From Croceicoccus sp. (GTDB lineage: Bacteria > Pseudomonadota > Alphaproteobacteria > Sphingomonadales > Sphingomonadaceae): 5,069 nucleotides of DNA. The stretch is taken from contig JAPYSD010000308.1 of the NCBI GenBank assembly GCA_029936705.1, positions 1 through 5,069 on the forward strand, written 5' to 3'. Each line of letters opens with the position of its first letter. The stretch's first letter is position 1. The position numbers and the translations under genes were made by a program. The notes below the pieces were generated by a model. That model ran no database searches. It was not told the origin of the DNA and saw only the letters and a program-made list of their open reading frames with translations. This document shows positions 1-5,069 of the stretch, one piece after another.

Positions 1-13
1 CATCCTCCCCCTG

Positions 14-52
14 ATTCGCGCCCATCACGGTGAAGTGACGGGCCGAGCGAAT
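14..52 (-). terminator. Strong hairpin just after the exported-protein gene, possible terminator
   Basis: Read on the minus strand, ATTCGC (52-47) and GCCCGTCAC (43-35) pair with GTGATGGGC (28-20) and GCGAAT (19-14). This gives a 9-bp stem with one G-U wobble and a 6-nt loop, plus a 6-bp outer stem separated by a 3-nt bulge on one side. The wobble pairs only in minus-strand RNA; on the plus strand it would be an A/C mismatch, which fits a structure acting in the minus-strand transcript. It starts 2 nt after the stop codon of the exported-protein gene. There is no T-tract after it; the sequence continues into a G-rich stretch ending at the window edge. It may be a non-canonical terminator, a 3'-end stabiliser or an intercistronic hairpin. 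Confidence 0.45.
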
Positions 53-54
53 GC

Positions 55-648
55 CTACATGTCGGACTTGGCCTTCATCTTTTCCTGCGCCGACATCTGG
101 CTTGCAGGCTCACCCGGCCAGTAGTCGAGCGGGACGTTGCCATAGTTCTTTCCCGCCTCGCGCGGGTTGATGCAGTTGTCCGTGCGGCCATCGGTGCAAA
201 GCGGGTACTCGCCCTGATGCGGTGCCGGAATCTGCTGGACCATGGCGTTGTCGCGCATGGTCATGTTCGCGCCCGACTGCATCCCGCTTGTCGAAGCGGC
301 GGTGCCAGTCGAGCCGGACATGCCGGTGGAACCTGTCGACTGCGACGCGAGCTGCGCCTCGATCGCGGTCCAGGTCTGCTGCTGCTGCATCGGGGTCATC
401 GCCGCGATCTTCGAACGCTGGTCAACGCTCAGCATCCAGTACGCGTCCTGCTGCGTCGGCGTCAGCGTCCAGTAATAGGTCTGGTATTCGGCCGGCCAGC
501 CCATGAATTCGGTCTGCCGTTCAGCGGGCCAGCTTTCATACTGGGACTGCTGCGTAGCGGTCATCTGGGGGGCCATGTCCTGGGCGTAAACTGCGACCGG
601 GGCCGTACCCATCATCAGGGCTGCACCGGCAAAAAGTAACTTGCGCAT
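55..648 (-). CDS. Exported protein of unknown function with six 11-residue Q/W/P-rich repeats
   Basis: I cannot assign a function. The 197-residue product opens with a clear Sec signal peptide: basic MRK, a hydrophobic core to about residue 20, and a V-Y-A/Q cleavage site after residue 22. It is therefore probably periplasmic or released. Residues 31-97 form about six tandem units of 11 (one of 12) residues, with a loose pattern of Gln-Gln early, an aromatic residue in the middle and Trp/Leu/Met plus Pro at the end (for example ATQQSQYESWP, AERQTEFMGWP). A Ser/Thr/Gly/Met-rich linker follows at about 103-130. The C-terminal region (about 140-182) has Cys151 and Cys159, which could form a disulfide, and a compact INPREAG...DYWPGEPAS segment that looks conserved; similar proteins are, to my recollection, common as hypotheticals in sphingomonads. 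The start is supported by AGGAGA (660-655) six bases upstream. The gene diverges from the UvrD gene and may use the EcfG-like promoter at 693-718. Confidence 0.85.
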   Translation of the reverse strand: MRKLLFAGAALMMGTAPVAVYAQDMAPQMTATQQSQYESWPAERQTEFMGWPAEYQTYYWTLTPTQQDAYWMLSVDQRSKIAAMTPMQQQQTWTAIEAQLASQSTGSTGMSGSTGTAASTSGMQSGANMTMRDNAMVQQIPAPHQGEYPLCTDGRTDNCINPREAGKNYGNVPLDYWPGEPASQMSAQEKMKAKSDM

Positions 649-692
649 GAGGTTTCTCCTCTCGTTGGAATTGCCTCGTTCCTCGCTCTGAC

Positions 693-718
693 TACGAACG
701 CGCGGGGCAAAATGTTCC
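693..718 (-). promoter_or_regulatory. Candidate EcfG-type general stress promoter for the exported protein
   Basis: On the minus strand GGAAC (718-714) is followed after 17 bases by CGTA (696-693). The alphaproteobacterial general stress sigma factor EcfG recognises GGAAC, a 16-17 base spacer, then CGTT, so the -35 is perfect and the -10 has three of four bases. A perfect CGTT also occurs at 700-697 but with a spacer of only 13, too short. The predicted transcript would start near 686 and leave a leader of roughly 38 nt carrying the strong AGGAGA ribosome-binding site. No good sigma-70 promoter was seen for this gene in the interval. Confidence 0.4.
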
Positions 719-749
719 GGACACGGCGTGATATGCCCGGTGGTGCGCC

Positions 750-778
750 TTGCGCCGCGCGCCCGCGTTCCCTAACTG
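750..778 (+). promoter_or_regulatory. Candidate housekeeping promoter for uvrD, implying a leaderless mRNA
   Basis: TTGCGC (750-755) and TAACTG (773-778) are separated by 17 bases, the optimal spacing for a sigma-70-type promoter, although each hexamer is an imperfect match. Transcription would start about seven bases after the -10, at or next to A785, the first base of the UvrD start codon. This agrees with the absence of any purine-rich ribosome-binding site in the bases just before 785. Confidence 0.4.
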
Positions 779-784
779 TTCGCA

Positions 785-3109
785 ATGTCCGACAGCGCCA
801 TCACTCCGCCCCGATCAAGCCCGACGCATGCCCGGGAGCCGTGGCTGGAAGCCCTGAACGATCCCCAGCGCGAGGCGGTGCTGACGACCGAGGGACCGGT
901 GCTGATGCTTGCCGGGGCCGGAACCGGCAAGACGGCGGCGCTGACCGCCCGGCTGGCGCACCTGGTCGCCAGCCGCCGTGCCTGGCCCAGCGAGATCCTG
1001 TGCGTCACCTTCACCAACAAGGCCGCGCGCGAGATGCGCGAGCGAGTCGGCGGGCTGATCGGCCCTGCGGTTGAGGGGATGCCATGGCTGGGCACGTTCC
1101 ACGCCATCGCGGCGCGCATGCTGCGCAAGCATGCCGAGCTGGTCGGCCTGCAGTCGAACTATACGATCATCGACACCGACGACCAGATCCGCCTGCTCAA
1201 GCAGCTTATCTCGGCCAATGACCTGGACGAGAAGCGATGGCCCGCGCGCCAGCTGGCCGGGCTGATCGACCGCTGGAAGAACCGGGGCCTGCTGCCCGGC
1301 GACCTGGATGCCGCCGAGAACGAGGCCTATGCCAATGGCCGGGGCGAACAGATGTACCGGCTGTACCAGGACCGGCTGAAGGCGCTGAACGCCTGCGATT
1401 TCGGCGACCTGCTGCTGCACATGGTCACCATTCTCAAGGCGCATGGCGACGTGCAGGCGGAATATCGCCGCCGCTTCAAATATATCATGGTGGACGAGTA
1501 CCAGGATACCAACACCGTCCAGTACCTCTGGCTGCGCCTGCTGGCCGAGGTGAAGGGCGATGCCGGGCACAATATCTGCGTGGTGGGTGACGACGACCAG
1601 TCGATCTATTCCTGGCGCGGCGCCGAGGTCGCCAATATCCTGCGGTTCGAAGGTGATTTCCCCGGCGCGACGATCATCAAGCTGGAGCAGAACTATCGCT
1701 CCACGCCGCAGATCCTGGCCGCGGCGTCGACCCTGATCGGCGCCAATAGCGAGCGACTGGGCAAGACGCTCTGGACCGAGAAGCCCGAGGGCGAGAAGCT
1801 GCGCGTTATCGGCGTCTGGGACGGGCCCGAGGAAGCGCGCCGCGTAGGCGAAGAAGCGGAGGCGCTGATGCGCGGCGGGATCAGGCTGGCCGATGCCGCC
1901 ATCCTTGTCCGCGCGCAGTTCCAGACGCGCGAGTTCGAGGATCGCTTCATCCAGATCGGGCTCAACTATCGCATCGTCGGCGGCTTCCGCTTTTACGAGC
2001 GGGCGGAAATTCGCGATGCCCTCGCCTATCTGCGGGTGATCGCGCAGCCTTCGGACGATCTCGCGTTCGAGCGGATGTACAACACGCCCAAGCGCGGGCT
2101 GGGCCAGAAGGCGCTGGAACGCCTGCACCGCCATGCGCGGCAATCGGATATGCCGCTGGCCGCCGCCGCGCTCGACATCTGCGATACCGACGAGATGCCT
2201 GCCCGGGCGCGCAACACGCTGCTCGACTTGATGCGCAGTTTCGCGCGCTGGCGCGAGGAAGCGAAGACATTGGCCCCCGCCGAGCTGGCGCGCATGGTGC
2301 TGGACGAGAGCGGCTATACCGAGGCGCTCCAGGCAGAGAAAAGCGCCGAGGCGGCCGGGCGGCTCGAGAACCTGTCCGAACTTGCGCGCGCAATGGAAGA
2401 GTACGAGACGCTGGGCGCGTTCCTCGAGCATGTCAGCCTGGTGATGGACAACGATTCGGCGGACGATGCCGACACCATCACCATCATGACCATGCACGCG
2501 GCCAAGGGCCTGGAATTCGATCACGTCTTCCTGCCCGGCTGGGAGGAAGGCGTGTTCCCGTCACAACGCGCCATCGACGAGGGCGGGCTCAAGTCTCTGG
2601 AGGAAGAACGCCGTCTTGCCTATGTGGCGATCACGCGGGCGCGCAAGCGCTGCACTATCCTGCATGCCGCCAATCGCCGTATCTATGGCCAGTGGACCAG
2701 CGCGATCCCTTCCCGCTTTGTCGAGGAACTGCCCGAGGACATGGTCGAGATGGAAACGACCATGACCGGCGGCGCATCGCTGTGGCGGGCAAGTTTCAGC
2801 GAGCGGGACGATCCATTCGCCCTTGTCGCGGCGGCGCAGCCTGCACGCACCATGACGCGCGGGCCGGGATTCCGCCGCGCTTCGCAAGGGCAATACGATC
2901 CCGCACCCAAGCGCATCGTCGAGGCAGGACGCAGCGCCGCGAGCTTTGCCGCGAAGCCGCGCACCGACCTTGCGATCGGCCAGCGCGTCTTTCACGACAA
3001 GTTCGGCTATGGCGAGATCATGTCGCAGGAGGGCAACAAGCTCGAGATCGAGTTCGAGCAGTCTGGCACCAAGCGCCTGCTCGACAGCTTCGTCAGGCCC
3101 GCCGACTAG
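785..3109 (+). CDS. uvrD: ATP-dependent DNA helicase, UvrD/PcrA family
   Basis: This is a superfamily 1A 3'-5' DNA helicase of 774 residues, a normal family length. Such enzymes unwind DNA in nucleotide excision and mismatch repair, remove RecA filaments and help clear stalled RNA polymerase; they act in the cytoplasm on the nucleoid. All motifs are present in order: Q motif (LNDPQREAV, 24-32), Walker A (AGAGTGKT, 43-50), Ia (TFTNKAAREM, 75-84), Ib (GTFHA, 103-107), Walker B (VDEYQDTN, 236-243), III (GDDDQSIYSWRGA, 268-280), IV (EQNYRS, 301-306), V (TMHAAKGLEFDHVF, 569-582) and VI (YVAITRA, 613-619). The 2B subdomain has PKRGLG (435-440), matching the PcrA/UvrD GIG motif. After a variable linker (about 655-728), residues 731-772 match the C-terminal Tudor-like domain that contacts RNA polymerase. 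The start is nearly forced: an in-frame TAA lies at 773-775 and the next in-frame start is inside the conserved fold. No Shine-Dalgarno is visible. UvrD and PcrA cannot be told apart reliably from sequence alone. Confidence 0.97.
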   Translation: MSDSAITPPRSSPTHAREPWLEALNDPQREAVLTTEGPVLMLAGAGTGKTAALTARLAHLVASRRAWPSEILCVTFTNKAAREMRERVGGLIGPAVEGMPWLGTFHAIAARMLRKHAELVGLQSNYTIIDTDDQIRLLKQLISANDLDEKRWPARQLAGLIDRWKNRGLLPGDLDAAENEAYANGRGEQMYRLYQDRLKALNACDFGDLLLHMVTILKAHGDVQAEYRRRFKYIMVDEYQDTNTVQYLWLRLLAEVKGDAGHNICVVGDDDQSIYSWRGAEVANILRFEGDFPGATIIKLEQNYRSTPQILAAASTLIGANSERLGKTLWTEKPEGEKLRVIGVWDGPEEARRVGEEAEALMRGGIRLADAAILVRAQFQTREFEDRFIQIGLNYRIVGGFRFYERAEIRDALAYLRVIAQPSDDLAFERMYNTPKRGLGQKALERLHRHARQSDMPLAAAALDICDTDEMPARARNTLLDLMRSFARWREEAKTLAPAELARMVLDESGYTEALQAEKSAEAAGRLENLSELARAMEEYETLGAFLEHVSLVMDNDSADDADTITIMTMHAAKGLEFDHVFLPGWEEGVFPSQRAIDEGGLKSLEEERRLAYVAITRARKRCTILHAANRRIYGQWTSAIPSRFVEELPEDMVEMETTMTGGASLWRASFSERDDPFALVAAAQPARTMTRGPGFRRASQGQYDPAPKRIVEAGRSAASFAAKPRTDLAIGQRVFHDKFGYGEIMSQEGNKLEIEFEQSGTKRLLDSFVRPAD

Positions 3110-3145
3110 CGCGGTCGCACTCCGGCCGGTCGCCCGATCAGGCGT

Positions 3146-4504
3146 TCAGCCTGCCGAAACGCCCAGGAATTCCGGGATCGGGCCGTTCCATTCGCCCGGC
3201 TTGCTCGGCTCATCGCGGTGATCGCGGCGGTCGCGGCGGTCGCGGCGCGGCGCAGGTTCCTTGCGCGCCTCTTCCTTCGGCTCCCGCTCGCGGCGGGGTT
3301 TCGCCTCGCGCTTCGGCTTTTCGGAACGAGGTTCGCTTCGCGGCTTGCGCTCGCGCTTTTCCTCGCGCTGCTCGGCAGCAGGTTCGCCGTCCGACAGTTC
3401 GAACACCGGGATCTCGGCGCCTGTCAGCTTCTCGACATTGGCGATCGCCTCGGCGTCCTCTGCCGTGACGAAGGTGAAGGCCCGCCCCTTGGCGCCTGCG
3501 CGGCCAGTGCGGCCGACGCGGTGGACGTAATCGTCCGGGTGCCATGGCGTGTCGTAGTTGAAGACGTGGCTCACGCCCTTCACGTCCAGACCGCGCGCGG
3601 CGACGTCGCTTGCGCACAGGATGTTGATCTTGCCTTCCTTGAAAAGCGCCAGTTCAGCCAGGCGCGAGGACTGGTCCATGTCGCCATGGATCTCGCCGGT
3701 CTTGAACCCGTTTCGCTGCAGGCTCTTGTTCAGTTCGCGGACCGTGGTCTTGCGATTGGCAAAGACGATCGCGGTGCTGACGTTGTCATCGACCAGCAGC
3801 TTGCACAGCACGTCGCGCTTGGCCCGCGCGGAGGTGCGGATCTTGAACTGCTCGATATCCTTGTTCGTGCTGGCCGCGCGGCTGACCTCGATCGTCTTGG
3901 GGTTCGACAGGAACTTGTCGGCCAGCTTCTTGATCGGCGGCGGCATGGTGGCAGAGAACAGCAACGTCTGCCGGTTGGCCGGCAGCTTGGTGCAGATATG
4001 CTCGATATCGGGGATGAAGCCCATGTCCAGCATGCGGTCCGCTTCGTCGATCACCAGCAGGTCGCAGCCGGTCAGCAGGATCTTGCCCCGCTCGAACAGG
4101 TCCATCAGCCGTCCGGGCGTCGCGATCAGCACGTCGACGCCTTCGTCCAGCGCCTTGACCTGGTCGCCCATCTGCACGCCGCCGATCAGCAGCGCCATCT
4201 TCAGATCGTGGTTCGAACCGTAATTCTCGAAATTCTCCGCCACCTGGGCGGCCAGTTCGCGCGTCGGCTCCAGGATCAGCGAACGCGGCATGCGCGCACG
4301 CCGGCGGCCATGCGCCAGGATGTCGATCATGGGCAGGACGAAGCTGGCGGTCTTGCCGGTGCCGGTCTGCGCAATCCCGATCAGGTCGCGCATCATCAGT
4401 ACCGACGGAATCGCCTGCGCCTGAATGGCAGTCGGCTCATCATAACCGGCCGAAGAGACCGATTTCAGCAATTCGTCGGATAGGCCGAGATCGGCAAACT
4501 TCAT
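3146..4504 (-). CDS. DEAD-box ATP-dependent RNA helicase, RhlE-like, with charged C-terminal tail
   Basis: A superfamily 2 RNA helicase of 452 residues that uses ATP to remodel short RNA duplexes or RNA-protein complexes, with family roles in ribosome assembly, RNA decay and cold adaptation. The core is intact: Q motif (F3 and GYDEPTAIQ, 20-28), motif I (AQTGTGKT, 45-52), Ia (PTRELA, 80-85), GG (108-109), Ib (TPGR, 129-132), II (DEAD, 153-156), III (SAT, 184-186), IV (IVFAN, 246-250), V (ASDVAARGLDV, 298-308) and VI (HRVGRTGRAG, 328-337). Residues about 376-435 form a low-complexity Arg/Lys/Glu/Pro tail, probably disordered and RNA-binding, including RRD triplet repeats. It ends in a short hydrophobic segment (WNGPIPEFLGV). 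The start is supported by AGGAT (4515-4511) seven bases upstream and by the usual N-terminal F-x-x-L-G-L. The opening residues resemble RhlE most, but subfamily assignment from memory is uncertain, so no symbol is given. It converges with the UvrD gene across 36 bases. Confidence 0.96.
   Translation of the reverse strand: MKFADLGLSDELLKSVSSAGYDEPTAIQAQAIPSVLMMRDLIGIAQTGTGKTASFVLPMIDILAHGRRRARMPRSLILEPTRELAAQVAENFENYGSNHDLKMALLIGGVQMGDQVKALDEGVDVLIATPGRLMDLFERGKILLTGCDLLVIDEADRMLDMGFIPDIEHICTKLPANRQTLLFSATMPPPIKKLADKFLSNPKTIEVSRAASTNKDIEQFKIRTSARAKRDVLCKLLVDDNVSTAIVFANRKTTVRELNKSLQRNGFKTGEIHGDMDQSSRLAELALFKEGKINILCASDVAARGLDVKGVSHVFNYDTPWHPDDYVHRVGRTGRAGAKGRAFTFVTAEDAEAIANVEKLTGAEIPVFELSDGEPAAEQREEKRERKPRSEPRSEKPKREAKPRREREPKEEARKEPAPRRDRRDRRDHRDEPSKPGEWNGPIPEFLGVSAG
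3213..3248 (-). repeat. Four 9-bp tandem repeats inside the DEAD-box gene
   Basis: On the plus strand, units at 3213-3221, 3222-3230, 3231-3239 and 3240-3248 read close to TCGCGGCGG. The two middle units are identical, the first differs at two positions and the last at its final base. The 9-bp period preserves the frame and encodes the repeating Arg-Arg-Asp triplets at about residues 419-430 of the helicase tail. Such a repeat can gain or lose units without breaking the gene. Confidence 0.8.
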
Positions 4505-4633
4505 TCAGTGATCCTGTAGGACGTGTTCAACGGGTATGGCGGAAATCAGGCCAGGGCCTGTCCCGCGAAAAACGGCGACACCGGATGCGCAAAAACGCGC
4601 GATCGGGGCGACCACCGGCGTACCGGCCAGCCG

Positions 4634-4661
4634 CCTATGCGCGCGGCAGGTGAAAAGTCAA
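4634..4661 (-). promoter_or_regulatory. Candidate promoter for the DEAD-box helicase gene
   Basis: On the minus strand TTGACT (4661-4656), five of six matches to the sigma-70 -35 consensus, is followed after 16 bases by CATAGG (4639-4634), a weak -10 with three matches. A strong -35 with a weak -10 is common in alphaproteobacteria. It would start transcription near 4627 and give a leader of roughly 120 nt. That leader contains two runs of five U (minus-strand sense at 4595-4591 and 4572-4568), and an inverted repeat CAGGC/GCCTG at 4560-4547. The rest of the gap between the two minus-strand genes (4505-4694) shows nothing else clear. Confidence 0.4.
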
Positions 4662-4694
4662 GGGAAAGCGCGAGTCGGAACGGCGGTGCCCAGG

Positions 4695-5069
4695 CTAGTC
4701 CTCGCCCCTCTCTTCCGCTGGCACACGCGAAAAACTGCCCAGCGTGCAATCCGCGCCCGACCGTGCGTGAAGCCTTTCGCGCCCAGAGCATAGCAGCCCG
4801 TCGCGCGGGCGCTCGACATAGAAACCGGAATAGAACGCCTGCACCGGGCAGGACCGCTGGAAACTTGCCGAAATCACGCTGCGGTTGCGCAGGAAGATCA
4901 GCATGCGGCCGCCCTCGGCCAGCCGGACGCCCGCTACGCTGGCCAGTGGAATGCAGCCGCCCTTCACGTTGCTGGCCGTTGCCTCGGTCCGAGCCGGCTC
5001 GCTTGCCGGGGGCACCGACATTTCCGACGCGGCCCGGCGCGCGCTGAAGGGGGTGATGCGAACGATGAC
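4695..5069 (-). CDS. 3' part of a small four-cysteine hypothetical protein gene, start outside the window
   Basis: The reading frame is open from the right edge to a TAG at 4697-4695, giving 124 codons. An ATG occurs at 5021-5019 (108 residues from there), but it has no suitably spaced ribosome-binding site, and 16 open codons (VIVRITPFSARR...) precede it to the window edge, so the true start is probably outside. I do not recognise a function. From codon 37 onward the segment looks like a compact domain: G-C-I-P (Cys39), a run of alternating hydrophobic residues suggesting beta strands, S-C-P (Cys74), an aromatic FYSGFYVE stretch, L-L-C-S (Cys94) and D-C-T (Cys108). The four cysteines could form two disulfides in an exported protein, but any signal peptide would lie outside the window. 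It resembles, from memory, small hypothetical proteins of sphingomonads. It is upstream of and in the same direction as the DEAD-box gene, 190 bases apart. Confidence 0.65.
   Translation of the reverse strand, partial: VIVRITPFSARRAASEMSVPPASEPARTEATASNVKGGCIPLASVAGVRLAEGGRMLIFLRNRSVISASFQRSCPVQAFYSGFYVERPRDGLLCSGRERLHARSGADCTLGSFSRVPAEERGED

Noticed and set aside
1..10. ATG at 3-1 on the minus strand after GGGGGAGG as the start of another gene
   Set aside because: The purine-rich run abuts the ATG with no spacer, and nothing of the reading frame is inside the window; the true start, if any, is probably outside.
678..682. Second GGAAC on the minus strand as a stress promoter -35
   Set aside because: The sequence 16-17 bases later is the ribosome-binding site region with no CGTT, and transcription would start at or past the start codon.
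815..2524. Long minus-strand open frame (569 codons) opposite the UvrD gene
   Set aside because: It is a shadow of a high-GC gene. The translation is low-complexity (rich in Gln, Arg, Ala, Val) with no recognisable domain, while the plus-strand frame carries every helicase motif.
3122..3163. Terminator between the convergent helicase genes (CCGGCCGG palindrome at 3122-3129, CAGGC/GCCTG at 3139-3153, GGCGTT/AACGCC at 3141-3163)
   Set aside because: The stems are only 5-6 bp and mutually exclusive or self-overlapping, and no T-tract follows on either strand.
3218..4483. Long plus-strand open frame (421 codons) opposite the DEAD-box gene
   Set aside because: The complementary frame encodes a complete, motif-perfect DEAD-box helicase; the plus-strand product shows only compositional bias.
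4677..4681. GGAAC on the plus strand in the right-hand intergenic region
   Set aside because: No CGTT-like -10 at the right distance and no plus-strand gene downstream.
4523..5047. Plus-strand open frame of 174 codons over the right-hand region
   Set aside because: The product is Arg/Pro/Ala-rich without domain character, and it overlaps the more protein-like minus-strand frame with four cysteines.

Overview
The window looks like GC-rich alphaproteobacterial chromosome, most likely a member of the Sphingomonadales (Sphingomonas, Novosphingobium or Erythrobacter type). The grounds are strong G/C preference at third codon positions, an alphaproteobacterial-style UvrD/PcrA helicase, a DEAD-box helicase with a long charged tail, and two small exported-type or hypothetical proteins of a kind I associate with sphingomonads. 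The genus is an inference. I see no mobile element, tRNA, rRNA or CRISPR array.

Layout: (1) Bases 55-648 on the minus strand encode a 197-residue exported protein of unknown function, built from about six 11-residue repeats and a Cys-containing C-terminal region. A strong hairpin lies directly after its stop codon, at 14-52. (2) Bases 649-784 form a divergent intergenic region. It holds a candidate general-stress (EcfG-type) promoter for the exported protein and a candidate sigma-70-type promoter for the helicase gene, placed so that the helicase mRNA could be leaderless. (3) Bases 785-3109 on the plus strand encode a complete UvrD/PcrA superfamily 1 DNA helicase with all motifs and the C-terminal RNA polymerase-binding-type domain. 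(4) A convergent gap of 36 bases (3110-3145) has no convincing terminator. (5) Bases 3146-4504 on the minus strand encode a complete RhlE-like DEAD-box RNA helicase with a basic, repetitive C-terminal tail. (6) Bases 4505-4694 are an intergenic region with a candidate promoter and a possible leader of about 120 nt for the DEAD-box gene. (7) From 4695 to the right edge, on the minus strand, is the 3' part of a small four-cysteine hypothetical protein gene whose start probably lies outside the window.

The genes do not form one operon. The two helicases are convergent and act on different substrates: DNA repair and transcription-conflict resolution for UvrD, RNA remodelling for the DEAD-box protein. 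I do not find a new multi-gene system. The points most worth a second look are the repeat-built exported protein with its possible stress promoter, the possible leaderless start of the UvrD gene, and the leader and tail of the DEAD-box helicase.
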